From NCBI RefSeq assembly GCF_024347095.1, contig NZ_AP024904.1, positions 806,001 through 870,000 on the forward strand: DNA of 64,000 nt, in the 5' to 3' direction. This document shows positions 11,659 through 20,227 of this stretch, one piece after another. The translations under genes were made by a program, and so were the position numbers. This DNA is from Vibrio rhizosphaerae (lineage in GTDB: Bacteria; Pseudomonadota; Gammaproteobacteria; Enterobacterales; Vibrionaceae). Under the pieces are notes generated by a model, which worked only from the letters and a program-made list of their open reading frames with translations, was not told the DNA's origin and ran no database searches. Each line of letters begins with the position of its first letter. Position 1 is the first letter of the stretch.

Positions 11659-13290
11659 ATGAAAATAATAAATAATATTAAACAATTTAAGTTCTCTTAT
11701 CATGCAATCACAATCATCATTGCTATTTATTTCGCTGTTATTTTAAATTTACCAGTTTATAAAGCACTGCATGAGATATTTAATCAACTGGATGCAGTCG
11801 ATACTGGATTCATTATTTCGATTCCATTCTTTTTCACCTTCGCTTTAACCATTATTTTTAGTCTGTTTTCATGGCCCAAAATAACAAAGTTGTTCTTTTC
11901 CATTCTGCTTTTGACCTCAAGTCTTGTCAGTTATGCCACCTATAATTATGGCACGATATTCAGCGCAGAAATGATAGAAAACTTTATTGAAACTAACGTC
12001 GGTGAGGCCTCTTCTTACCTTAGTTTCAGGTCGGTGTTCTGGTTTATCGGTCTGGGCGTACTGCCAACCGTATTGTTAATTTTAACGCCCATCAAACACG
12101 AAAAAATACTGCCTTTGATTGCGAAAAAATTAGGGGTTATGTTTATATCCGGGCTGGGTATTATCCTGATTGCCTCCGCATATTATCAAGATTATGCATC
12201 GATCGGCCGCAATAATGGATATATCAAACGGATGATTATTCCGACGTATTACATTAATGGTATTGTCGAATATATTCATCAAAACTATTTTTATAAACCA
12301 TTACCTTATGTCCATATTGGACTGGATGCCAAACAAACAGTAGTCCCCGGACAAAAGCCGTCACTGGTTGTATTTATTTTGGGTGAAACCGCCAGAACAT
12401 ACAATTATCATGCAAATGGCTACCCAAGGCCAACCACCCCATTCACCGATGCACTGAACGTTATCTCCTACCAACACGTCGCTTCTTGCGGTACGGCAAC
12501 TGCGGTTTCGGTTCCCTGCATGTTTTCCCGGCTCGACAGGAAAAATTATAATGAGCAACGAGCCTACCATCAGGACAATCTGCTCGACGTATTGAAAAGA
12601 GCGGGTATCGATATTTTCTGGAAAGAGAATGATGGTGCCAGCAAAGGGATCCCGAAACATGTGAAATATCAGGAACTGAAACGGAATTCTCACGATCCGC
12701 TATGCAGTCTCGCCGGGTGTAAAGATATGGCTTTGCTCAATGATTTCGAGCAGGATGTCAATGCATTGCATGGCAACCGCTTAGTGGTGCTCCACTTAAT
12801 CGGCAGTCACGGGCCCGCCTATTTTCAACGTTACCCAAAAACGTTTGCTTACTTTAAGCCGGATTGTCAGCGGGATGATATCGAAAACTGTACGCCTGAT
12901 CAGCTCATGAATACTTACGATAACACCATTCGCTACACGGACTACGTTGTTGCTCAAACGATCACCCGGTTAAAGCAGCTCTCTGATCGATATAATACCG
13001 CCCTGATTTATCTCTCCGATCATGGCGAATCACTCGGGGAAAATGGTATCTACCTGCATGGTTTACCCTACTCAATCGCACCGAAGGAACAAAAACACGT
13101 CCCGTTGATGGTGTGGCTGTCAGAGGGATATCGGACCGCGCAGCATCTTGATGAATCCTGCCTGAAAAAACAGGCTCAGACTGCTCAGGTATCACAAGAT
13201 AATCTGTTTGATTCACTGCTTGGTGCACTCAATGTATCCACGCAACTTTATCGCCCCGGAAAAGATATTTTTACCGCTTGTCGCGGATAA
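11659..13290 (+). CDS. eptA: lipid A phosphoethanolamine transferase, EptA family
   Basis: An inner-membrane enzyme of 543 residues that moves phosphoethanolamine from phosphatidylethanolamine to lipid A on the periplasmic side, lowering surface charge and polymyxin binding. Five membrane helices span residues 15-180 and a bridging helix follows. The sulfatase-like catalytic domain has GETAR (zinc ligand E243), SCGTAT with the nucleophile-equivalent T279, and SDHGESLGENG with D454 and H455. Paired cysteines (SCGTATAVSVPC, LCSLAGC, DCQRDDIENC) match the disulfides of the family. Length is standard. It is monocistronic. Adjacent regulators such as PmrAB are not seen. Confidence 0.95.
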   Translation: MKIINNIKQFKFSYHAITIIIAIYFAVILNLPVYKALHEIFNQLDAVDTGFIISIPFFFTFALTIIFSLFSWPKITKLFFSILLLTSSLVSYATYNYGTIFSAEMIENFIETNVGEASSYLSFRSVFWFIGLGVLPTVLLILTPIKHEKILPLIAKKLGVMFISGLGIILIASAYYQDYASIGRNNGYIKRMIIPTYYINGIVEYIHQNYFYKPLPYVHIGLDAKQTVVPGQKPSLVVFILGETARTYNYHANGYPRPTTPFTDALNVISYQHVASCGTATAVSVPCMFSRLDRKNYNEQRAYHQDNLLDVLKRAGIDIFWKENDGASKGIPKHVKYQELKRNSHDPLCSLAGCKDMALLNDFEQDVNALHGNRLVVLHLIGSHGPAYFQRYPKTFAYFKPDCQRDDIENCTPDQLMNTYDNTIRYTDYVVAQTITRLKQLSDRYNTALIYLSDHGESLGENGIYLHGLPYSIAPKEQKHVPLMVWLSEGYRTAQHLDESCLKKQAQTAQVSQDNLFDSLLGALNVSTQLYRPGKDIFTACRG

Positions 13291-13638
13291 GCCCGGGCCA
13301 TTCAAGTTCAGTCACCCCCAAATCAGAGCAGGTTACAACCCTGCTCTGAACATTCATGGTCGCCTGAACCTCATCTGTCATCATTTTCCAGTGGCTGTCA
13401 ATGAGGTCATGTCTCTCGGCTCACAGACAGAAATCTCGCTGACCACTACATATACAATAAAAGCATCATCGAATGTGTCTCACTGCATCGTCCGGACTCA
13501 CACCCGGACTCACGAATGTTGTTAATGCATTGTTATTTTAATTATTGTTAGAAATGATTAGATTAAAATTTATATGGTATAGTGTGTCGGCACTAACATA
13601 TTTCAAGTTTTCAATCATGAGCAGGTAGAAGAACTGTT
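13291..13638. other. intergenic region between eptA and an unknown gene, with a hairpin
   Basis: A perfect 10-bp hairpin TCAGAGCAGG (13323-13332) / CCTGCTCTGA (13340-13349) with a 7-base loop lies 33 bases after the eptA stop. It lacks a T run, so it may protect the 3' end or act as a weak terminator. The final 100 bases are AT-rich with possible -35 and -10 boxes for the next gene. No gene is seen. Confidence 0.55.
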
Positions 13639-14379
13639 ATGTCTAAAGATACATTTAAAACCAGTCATAAGTTTACATTCAAAACCAAAACGATTGAGGG
13701 TGATAACTCTTCATATTCATCGTTTAATTCTCAGAACGGTGAGCCTTCTGCTCTTCAGGATTCATATCAGTTTCAATGGCAGGGTGATAAACCTTCAACA
13801 AAAGAAGAAGCAATCGCGCTTGTCAAAGAACAATTCAGAGCGCAGGGGGTGCATGATGCCCCGCCAGAACTGGTTGAGGTCATGGCTTCCAGCATACTTG
13901 GTGACCAGGTTTCTCAAAATATTATGGGTGACTTTTATAACCAATTAATGAATGAAGCCGAAGAAGGGAAAGTCAGAATTATCTCTGATCCCAATAAACA
14001 ATATTCAGAAGAGGAAGCCCGACAATTAGTCGAACAACAGTTGGCTCAGCAAGAGATTTCAATATCGGATGGAGACTTCAATCGGCTGATCTATGCCCTT
14101 GTGAATAAGCCAGCTGATGCGGACTTTTCGTCAGATATGCACACGACTCATGATGCCAATGACAGAAGCAGATTCCGTTATGATGGTCATAGCGACAACA
14201 GCAGTGCATGGTTTGAACCCAGCCCAAGAAAAAGTCAGACTAAAGCACCCAAAACCGCTTCACATTCAATGAGGAAAAAAAGGAAAGCCGGGACAAACCG
14301 ACTCTCCGATAAAATCCTGAAAATTATCGTGGTGATTTTTGTTATAGTAGGTGCACTCAAGCTCATTTCTATCATGTAA
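13639..14379 (+). CDS. unknown tail-anchored membrane protein
   Basis: A 246-residue protein I do not recognise. The first 60 residues are rich in Ser, Thr and Lys (SHKFTFKTKT, then SSYSSFNSQNG). Two related stretches follow that look like an internal duplication: KPSTKEEAIALVKEQFRAQGV (about 50-70) and KQYSEEEARQLVEQQLAQQ (about 120-139), each followed by a short acidic-aromatic segment. A basic region (MRKKRKAG) precedes one C-terminal membrane helix at about 226-245 ending at the stop, so the protein would be a tail-anchored inner-membrane protein with its bulk in the cytoplasm. It has its own promoter region and terminator. Function unknown. Confidence 0.75.
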   Translation: MSKDTFKTSHKFTFKTKTIEGDNSSYSSFNSQNGEPSALQDSYQFQWQGDKPSTKEEAIALVKEQFRAQGVHDAPPELVEVMASSILGDQVSQNIMGDFYNQLMNEAEEGKVRIISDPNKQYSEEEARQLVEQQLAQQEISISDGDFNRLIYALVNKPADADFSSDMHTTHDANDRSRFRYDGHSDNSSAWFEPSPRKSQTKAPKTASHSMRKKRKAGTNRLSDKILKIIVVIFVIVGALKLISIM

Positions 14380-14480
14380 CAGGTTGATTTTAAATTTTAT
14401 CTTCCCCCTTACAAATAGCACGAAATGGCAAAACACCTGCTCTGTTTTACGGTCTGCTAAACGCCGTGCCAGATCCGTCG

Positions 14481-14520
14481 GCTTCACCGCTATATCGTGA
14501 GCTTCACCGCTATACCGTGA
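14481..14520. repeat. 20-bp tandem duplication
   Basis: The 20-base unit gcttcaccgctatatcgtga (14481-14500) is repeated directly at 14501-14520 with a single t-to-c difference. It lies between the unknown gene and the shared terminator. Confidence 0.9.
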
Positions 14521-14557
14521 AAAGCCTGATTCGAAAAATGTCGATTCAGGCTTTTTG
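14521..14557. terminator. bidirectional terminator between the unknown gene and the cbi operon
   Basis: The arms AAAAGCCTGATTCG (14521-14534) and CGATTCAGGCTTTT (14543-14556) pair with one mismatch and have an A run on one side and a T run on the other. It can end the unknown gene rightward and the cbi operon leftward (cbiO stops at 14585). Confidence 0.85.
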
Positions 14558-14584
14558 ATTTTAGTGGCGATGTTCAGGGGAAAC

Positions 14585-15352
14585 TCACTCTTCTAAAGGA
14601 ATTCCCCACTCCTGATACATTTTGATCCGCCACGGCTGCGTCAGGCCGATCCTCTCCATCTCGGCCTGATCAAGGAAAACGGTGGCAGGTTTTCCTGCGT
14701 TCACCACCTTGCCCTCAGCCATCACATACACGTAATCACACAGCTCATATATCAGATTGATATCATGACTGGACATCACCACATGTTTACCGAGTGCCGC
14801 AAATGTCTCAATCAGAGATTTCATCTGACGCATCCCGGCGGGATCCAATCCGGCGGTGGGTTCATCCAGCAACAGATACTGACTGTCCAGCACCAGTGCT
14901 CCGGCAATCGCGACCCGTTTTTTTTGTCCGTAGCTGAGAGACTGAACCGGCTGATGGATCAGACGCTGTCCATCCACCAGTGACAGGGCTTGGTGAACAC
15001 GTCGCTGAATCTCCGTTTCATCCACTCCCAGATTTCTTAAGCTAAATGCAATATCATCAAACACATCGGTATAAAAGATTTGCTGATCCGGCTCCTGAAA
15101 CACCAAAGTGACACGCTGACGATGTTCAAACAGCGCTTTTTTAGTGTATGTCAAAGGCTGCCCCTGCCATAAAACCTGACCGTGAGCGGGCTGATATAAG
15201 CCAAGTAACAGTTTAAATAACGTTGATTTGCCACAGCCATTGGCCCCGACCACCCCGACGACAGCATGTGCCGCGAAATCCATCGTCACCTGCTTGAGCA
15301 CCGGCGAATCATCTTCATAAGCAAAACCCATCGCCTGAACCGATAACGTCAT
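14585..15352 (-). CDS. cbiO: cobalt ECF transporter ATPase CbiO
   Basis: This is the ATPase of the CbiMNQO cobalt importer, 255 residues. The start at 15352 shares one base with the cbiQ stop (TGATG); a longer frame to 15466 only reads into cbiQ. Walker A GANGCGKS, Q-loop FQEPDQQIFYTDVFDDI (the DQQ motif typical of ECF ATPases), signature LSYGQKKR, Walker B LLLDEP and the H-loop SSHD are present. It is the last gene of the operon and is followed by a terminator. Two copies would be needed per transporter. Confidence 0.95.
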   Translation of the reverse strand: MTLSVQAMGFAYEDDSPVLKQVTMDFAAHAVVGVVGANGCGKSTLFKLLLGLYQPAHGQVLWQGQPLTYTKKALFEHRQRVTLVFQEPDQQIFYTDVFDDIAFSLRNLGVDETEIQRRVHQALSLVDGQRLIHQPVQSLSYGQKKRVAIAGALVLDSQYLLLDEPTAGLDPAGMRQMKSLIETFAALGKHVVMSSHDINLIYELCDYVYVMAEGKVVNAGKPATVFLDQAEMERIGLTQPWRIKMYQEWGIPLEE

Positions 15353-16026
15353 CAGAAAAACTCTCCTTGATATAGCTTCACCGCAAGGGATACTTTCATT
15401 TGCTGATGGCGCAGCAACACGCGTTGCAAAAGCATCCCCGCCAACAGCGCCAGAGATTTCAGCCAATGACGATAGCGGATATAACCAAAACGCAGCGTCT
15501 GGGCGGTAAAAATAGCGTGCGCTTCTTCAATCAGGATAAAAATGAACCGGTAAGTCAGCAGTACCTGTTCAATCACCACCAAGGGCAAGCGAGTGGCTTT
15601 CAGCAGCCGGATACACTGATTGAATGGCGTCGAGACCACAAAACAGCAAGTGGCCGCCATTGAACATAAACAGCGCATCAAAGTCTGTTCAGCCATCCCC
15701 CACAGTTCACGGCTGACCCCGACAAACCCGTCAGCCACTGGCAGACTGATGATCAACCCGTCCGGGCTTGGATGATAGGTCAGCACCATTGCCATGATGC
15801 TGAGCAGCACAAAACCAACCGGCAACCGCAGCCAGCGCAGGTACTGCCTGAGCGGGATCCGGCCACCGATACAGGTTAAGCCTGTCAGCAACGACCATAG
15901 CCCCCATTGATAGACGACCGGCAGTGTCAGGGCCAACAACAACGAGAGAAGGTAAAGCCCGCCTTTGTAGATTGGTGACACACCAACCCACCGACTCCGA
16001 TAGGCATATTTATCGATCAGTAGCAT
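15352..16026 (-). CDS. cbiQ: cobalt ECF transporter transmembrane component CbiQ
   Basis: This is the energy-coupling membrane subunit that links CbiO to the CbiM/CbiN unit, 224 residues from the ATG at 16026. The upstream alternative at 16056 is a TTG and would overlap cbiN by 47 bases; the chosen ATG overlaps by 17 and gives the usual beginning LLIDKYAYRSRW. Four to five hydrophobic helices and the ATPase-contacting arginine motifs near the C-terminus (AQTLRFGYIR and LLQRVLLRHQQ) are visible. Confidence 0.92.
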   Translation of the reverse strand: MLLIDKYAYRSRWVGVSPIYKGGLYLLSLLLALTLPVVYQWGLWSLLTGLTCIGGRIPLRQYLRWLRLPVGFVLLSIMAMVLTYHPSPDGLIISLPVADGFVGVSRELWGMAEQTLMRCLCSMAATCCFVVSTPFNQCIRLLKATRLPLVVIEQVLLTYRFIFILIEEAHAIFTAQTLRFGYIRYRHWLKSLALLAGMLLQRVLLRHQQMKVSLAVKLYQGEFF

Positions 16027-16294
16027 GACGACGCCGACGCCCTTGATAAAAGCCAAGAATGTAAAAAATCACCGCCGAGCCAAGCGAGCCTTGTAATGTA
16101 AACAGCAAGCTTTCAATCTCACCACTGGCCGGTTCAAATATCGGTTCAATCCACGGCTGATAATCCGGCGCAATCTCACTAATCACCGAGGCCGCCTGAC
16201 CATCTGAGCCACCAAAGTCACCCGTAACGCCAAACACGAACGGCATGATAACCAGCAAGCCGACCAACAACAGTATCAATCCATTCTTTTTCAT
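16010..16294 (-). CDS. cbiN: cobalt transporter accessory subunit CbiN
   Basis: A 94-residue protein with one membrane helix near each end (LILLLVGLLVIMPFVFG and LGSAVIFYILGFYQG) and a periplasmic loop holding FGGSDGQA and PWIEP, the arrangement of CbiN. CbiN assists metal loading of CbiM. Its ATG overlaps the cbiM stop by four bases (ATGA), and its end overlaps cbiQ. Confidence 0.94.
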   Translation of the reverse strand: MKKNGLILLLVGLLVIMPFVFGVTGDFGGSDGQAASVISEIAPDYQPWIEPIFEPASGEIESLLFTLQGSLGSAVIFYILGFYQGRRRRHATDR

Positions 16295-17031
16295 CTCAGC
16301 GCACCTTGTGTTGCTCCGAGCAATCCTCGTTGATTGAGTTGCTCATAAATCAATACCGTCAGTAACCCTTCGGCAATCGCAATGGGCAGTTGTGTCAGCA
16401 GAAAAACTCCCATGAATTTACTCACCGAGGCCATCAGCCCGAGCTGCGGATCCGGGAATGCCAGTCCGAGCTGAACAGAAGTCACCCCATATGTGGCAAG
16501 ATCCGCTCCGGCAGCACACAGAAACACCGCAATCTCTTTTCGGCAGTGAAGTCGGTTCGCCGCCACCCACACCCCATAACCAACCAAAGGCCCGATGACA
16601 GCCATCGACATACCATTGGCCCCCAGCGTAGACAGCCCACCATGCGCCAGTAACAAAGCCTGAAACAGCAGTACAATGCCACCGAGCAGCGGCACCACCA
16701 TCAAGCCGAACAGAATCACCGCCAGACCGACACCGGTCGGGTGAGAGCAACTGCCCGTCACCGAAGGCAGCTTTAACGCTGACAGGACAAAAATGAATGC
16801 GCCGCACAACGCCAGCAGTACCTTTTTATCGCTGTCATTGGCGACCAGATGCTTGACTTTTCTGATACTCAACATCAAACAGGGTAAAAAGAATACCCAC
16901 CAGCTCAACGCCCATACCGGTGGCAGAAAGCCTTCCATGATATGCATGGCATTGGCATTGTTCGGAAACATCAACAACGTCATCGCCCCGAGCAATATCC
17001 CGGCAGGAATGCGGAAAAATGAAGAAAACAT
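16291..17031 (-). CDS. cbiM: cobalt transporter substrate-binding subunit CbiM
   Basis: This is the metal-specificity subunit of the importer, 246 residues. The N-terminal signal-like helix ends at NANA, directly before MHIMEGFLPP: the mature N-terminus with its His at the second position forms the cobalt site in this family. The processed start is thus visible in the sequence. Further His-rich motifs (GSCSHPTGVG, LLAHGGLSTLGAN) and six to seven helices follow. It lies 11 bases from cbiL and overlaps cbiN. Confidence 0.95.
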   Translation of the reverse strand: MFSSFFRIPAGILLGAMTLLMFPNNANAMHIMEGFLPPVWALSWWVFFLPCLMLSIRKVKHLVANDSDKKVLLALCGAFIFVLSALKLPSVTGSCSHPTGVGLAVILFGLMVVPLLGGIVLLFQALLLAHGGLSTLGANGMSMAVIGPLVGYGVWVAANRLHCRKEIAVFLCAAGADLATYGVTSVQLGLAFPDPQLGLMASVSKFMGVFLLTQLPIAIAEGLLTVLIYEQLNQRGLLGATQGALR

Positions 17032-17042
17032 ACCTTTGTTCC

Positions 17043-17840
17043 TTATGTGTCGTTTGATACCAGAGTGAACGAGCGTCGCCGATTGACGAGAATGGTTGAA
17101 AAATAAGGGAGTCGGCTCCCCGTCCCGTCCCCCGGTTCAATCGCGCTCAGGTCAGGGTAATAGCTCTCGTTGTCCATTGACGCATTGGCCATCAGAATCG
17201 CGCATGACAGCAATCCCAACTCAGCCAATAAGGTGCGGATGGTTTCAAATCGCCCGTAGACTTTCATCAACACCACACATTCATGCTCATTCAGAGCACG
17301 ACGCAACACGTCTTCATCAGCGGTACAAGACACAACCGCCATCGATTGTTGTTCCATACACAGCGGGAACTGCGCCCGGGCAGCAATTGCAGCAAACGAT
17401 GTAATCCCCGGCACCACTTCAATCTCAACATGCGGGGCAAGGCGCTCCAGTAAAAACACCCAAGTACTGAACAGCATGCTGTCACCCAGCGTGATAAAAC
17501 CAACCTGCTTGCCTGCGGTAACATCTTCGGCCATCTCTGCGGCAATGTGATCCCAGACCTGACGCTTCGCCGCGTCATCACGAGTCATCGGGAAATGACG
17601 CGCTTTGATGACCACTTGCTCCCCCAGATACTCACGCACAATGGACAGCGCAAGGCTATCCCCCTCCCGACGGCCAGCCGGGGCGTACAACACATCAAGA
17701 TGCCCCAGAATCCGGGCCGCACGGACAGTGATTAAGTCACTTGCGCCCGGGCCGGTGCCCATTGCAAATAGCTTTCCACGATTGTTTAACATCCCGCCAT
17801 TGTTTAACGTCCCACCATTGTTTAACTTTCCATCACTCAT
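17043..17840 (-). CDS. cbiL: cobalt-precorrin-2 C20-methyltransferase CbiL
   Basis: SAM-dependent methylation of cobalt-factor II/precorrin-2 at C20 in the anaerobic corrin pathway, 265 residues. The family core begins at LFAMGTGPGASDLITVRAAR, and the SAM-binding GDSMLFSTW and PGITSFAAIAAR are present. The first 25 residues are an odd low-complexity extension (LNNGG repeated) produced by three direct 18-bp repeats (17781-17834). The start at 17840 overlaps the cbiK stop as ATGA, so the repeats appear to be translated; an internal ATG before LNNRGK or GTGPG remains possible. Confidence 0.93.
   Translation of the reverse strand: MSDGKLNNGGTLNNGGMLNNRGKLFAMGTGPGASDLITVRAARILGHLDVLYAPAGRREGDSLALSIVREYLGEQVVIKARHFPMTRDDAAKRQVWDHIAAEMAEDVTAGKQVGFITLGDSMLFSTWVFLLERLAPHVEIEVVPGITSFAAIAARAQFPLCMEQQSMAVVSCTADEDVLRRALNEHECVVLMKVYGRFETIRTLLAELGLLSCAILMANASMDNESYYPDLSAIEPGDGTGSRLPYFSTILVNRRRSFTLVSNDT
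17781..17834. repeat. three direct 18-bp repeats inside the cbiL 5' end
   Basis: Exact 18-base periodicity: 17781-17798, 17799-17816 and 17817-17834 all start with attgtttaac, and the second halves diverge (atcccgcc, gtcccacc, tttccatc). The repeats are in frame and encode six-residue units around LNN. Confidence 0.92.
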
Positions 17841-18709
17841 GCGACTGACTCCTTAACAGGTCGTGACGTCATGACGGATGGTTGAACCGTTTGCGGCGTC
17901 TGGCTTGCTGCTCCCGATGCCTGTGCAGTCATCTCTGAAGATGAAACCGCCGCTAAATGGTCAATAAATAACTGACGAATCAGCGGATTTTCACCCAAAC
18001 CCTGCACAATCGGCTCGGCGACAATGCCGGCTTGCTGGATCTGAACTTTCCATGAATCCGGGTCATCGGATGCCATATCATGAATGGCGTGATCTCCGGC
18101 AACCAGCATCAGCGGCATCAGATACACTTTGCGCACCTGCGCCTGCTGTAGCCGGGCAATCAGGGTATCGATGCCCGGATAACTTTCCACCGCGCCGACC
18201 ATAAAAGGTCGCTGACGTGCCTGCAGCATATGATCGAGGCAGGCATAGGCCGCAAAGGCATGGTGAGTGGTGCCATGCCCCATCAACACCAAGCGTTCAT
18301 CCGCGGCAAGTGGTGGCGACTGATGTTCAAGCGCATCAATCAAGCGCTGATAGTCATCTTCATGGCTGAGCAGCGGCACACCAACTTCGAGACGCGCAAA
18401 CTGATCTTTGCAATCTGCCACTTCCCGGACGATTTTTTCATATTCGTCTCCGTTGATAATATGCAGTGACTGAATCAATACATCCTGATATCCGGCCCGT
18501 TGCAGCGCCGCCAATGCCTGACGCGGCTGATCAATGACCAGACCGTCCCGCTGCGATAACTTCTTGATGATCATCGATGAAGTAAAAGCCCGGAAGAAAT
18601 CCCGGTCGGGAAATGCATTGGCCAAAGCTTGTTCACACGCCTCAATATTTTTTTGCCGTGCTTGCGGATAACTGGTTCCGAAACTAATCACTAGCAGTGC
18701 TTTTTTCAT
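17837..18709 (-). CDS. cbiK: sirohydrochlorin cobaltochelatase CbiK
   Basis: Inserts Co2+ into sirohydrochlorin, the committing step of the anaerobic pathway; 290 residues. The start at 18709 gives the family N-terminus KKALLVISFGTSYPQ; the longer frame reads into cbiJ. The metal/acid-base histidines lie in LMGHGTTHHAF (residue 145 region) and MLVAGDHAIHDM. Compared with Salmonella CbiK (264) it has an additional C-terminal tail of about 30 Ser/Thr/Gln/Ala-rich residues. Unlike some periplasmic relatives it has no signal peptide. Gap to cbiJ is 4 bases. Confidence 0.95.
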   Translation of the reverse strand: MKKALLVISFGTSYPQARQKNIEACEQALANAFPDRDFFRAFTSSMIIKKLSQRDGLVIDQPRQALAALQRAGYQDVLIQSLHIINGDEYEKIVREVADCKDQFARLEVGVPLLSHEDDYQRLIDALEHQSPPLAADERLVLMGHGTTHHAFAAYACLDHMLQARQRPFMVGAVESYPGIDTLIARLQQAQVRKVYLMPLMLVAGDHAIHDMASDDPDSWKVQIQQAGIVAEPIVQGLGENPLIRQLFIDHLAAVSSSEMTAQASGAASQTPQTVQPSVMTSRPVKESVA

Positions 18710-18713
18710 CACA

Positions 18714-19505
18714 TCATTCCTTCTGTTGCCACGAGCAAAACAGCGCTTCGCACGCATCAAGATCGTGTAACGTTTCAATATAGTGGGAGACAAAACGCTG
18801 GGGCGGTCGTCGAATCACAATACAAGGGATACCGAGCGCAAGACACGGTTGCACTTTTTCGGCAAAACCACCGGCCTGACCGGACTCTTTGGTGATGACC
18901 ACATCAGGCTGAATCATCTCGTACAGCGCGTGATTCATCGCCGCAGGGAAAGGGCCTTTCATCGCGATAATTTGTGCATAATTCAACCCGAGGGATTCAC
19001 ATTCCGCCACCACGGCTGCGGTCGGCAAAACGCGGGCATACACCGTTTTATCACTGAGTTGCTGACAAAACCGGGCGAGGTCTTTACTGCCGGTGGTCAG
19101 CAAAACTTTCTGCTGTGTCGGGGTGATCTGGTCACAGGCGTCCGCAATACTGTTGACCTTGATAAGTAACGGATGCGTGCCAAACTCAACCGGCATCGGT
19201 CGCTCATAACGAATCACCGGACACCCGGTTTTCAGACTGGCCGCAACGATGGTTTCCCGCAGTTGCTGCGCATAAGGATGGGCGGCATCAATCACACAAT
19301 CGACCTGATGTTCGCATATCCAGCGACGCATTGTGTCGGCATCCAGCCGGCCCTGAATCACCGGTGCTGTCAACGACTGCACCGCAGCCAGACCGGTCGG
19401 AGTTGCCACCGATAAGGTATAGCGGATCCGGGCTTGTTCCAGCATCCGGCACAGTGTCACTGCATCGGACGTACCACCGAACACCAGCACATGCGCAGGG
19501 CTCAT
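18714..19505 (-). CDS. cbiJ: cobalt-precorrin-6A reductase CbiJ
   Basis: NADPH-dependent reduction of cobalt-precorrin-6A, 263 residues. The N-terminal nucleotide-binding motif VFGGTSDAVTL, the central VIDAAHPYAQQL and RYERP, and LLTTGSKDLARF are diagnostic for the CbiJ/CobK family, as is VVTKESGQAGG towards the end. The ATG overlaps the cbiH stop by four bases. Confidence 0.95.
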   Translation of the reverse strand: MSPAHVLVFGGTSDAVTLCRMLEQARIRYTLSVATPTGLAAVQSLTAPVIQGRLDADTMRRWICEHQVDCVIDAAHPYAQQLRETIVAASLKTGCPVIRYERPMPVEFGTHPLLIKVNSIADACDQITPTQQKVLLTTGSKDLARFCQQLSDKTVYARVLPTAAVVAECESLGLNYAQIIAMKGPFPAAMNHALYEMIQPDVVITKESGQAGGFAEKVQPCLALGIPCIVIRRPPQRFVSHYIETLHDLDACEALFCSWQQKE

Positions 19506-20227
19506 AATGTATACCCTCGCGGGGTAATCATCAGGCCTTGTTCAATGTAGGTTGACTGATTGCCGACAATCACCATGGTACGCATATCAACCCGTTCAAA
19601 ATCCATTTCGGCAAAGGTGGTCAGCCATTGGGTTTGTTTGCGTCGCCCGGCTTCTTTGACGACACCGACCGGCGTATCCGCTGTTTTGTGGGGCGACATT
19701 AATTCAAACGCATGACGCAAGTGCCCTTCCCGTCCGCGGCTCCGCGGGTTATAAAAACAGATCACGAAGTCTGCTTCAGCGGCAGCACGGATGCGCTTCT
19801 CAATCACCGGCCACGGTGTCAGCAAGTCACTCAGACTGATATGACAGAAATCATGCATCAGCGGTGCGCCCAGTGCTGCACCGGCGGCGATACTTGCGGT
19901 CATACCCGGGACAATTTTCACTTCAACATGCCACGTCTGTTTGGTCACCATTTCCAGAATCAAACCCGCCATGCCATAAATCCCGGCATCACCACTGCTG
20001 ATCAAAGCGACGATTTTGCCCGATTGGGCGATTTCAAGAGCCACCTGACACCGCTCAATCTCTTTACACATCCCGGTTTTAATCACCGGTTTGTCACCGA
20101 CCAAGGCTTTAACAAGATGGGTATAGGTTTTATATCCGACAATCACGTCTGCCGCTTCAATGGCAGCGCGGGCTTCTGCGGTCATCATTTCCTGACCACC
20201 GGGGCCAATTCCTACGACATATAACAT
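19502..20227 (-). CDS. cbiH: cobalt-precorrin-3 C17-methyltransferase CbiH
   Basis: Methylates C17 and drives ring contraction of cobalt-precorrin-3, 241 residues. The SUMT-like fold is shown by [22 protein letters not shown] and PGMTASIAAGAALGAPL; FYNPRSRGREGHL and DMRTMVIVGNQST are typical of CbiH/CobJ. There is no C-terminal fusion, as found in some species. It overlaps cbiG by 16 bases and cbiJ by four. Confidence 0.95.
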   Translation of the reverse strand: MLYVVGIGPGGQEMMTAEARAAIEAADVIVGYKTYTHLVKALVGDKPVIKTGMCKEIERCQVALEIAQSGKIVALISSGDAGIYGMAGLILEMVTKQTWHVEVKIVPGMTASIAAGAALGAPLMHDFCHISLSDLLTPWPVIEKRIRAAAEADFVICFYNPRSRGREGHLRHAFELMSPHKTADTPVGVVKEAGRRKQTQWLTTFAEMDFERVDMRTMVIVGNQSTYIEQGLMITPRGYTL

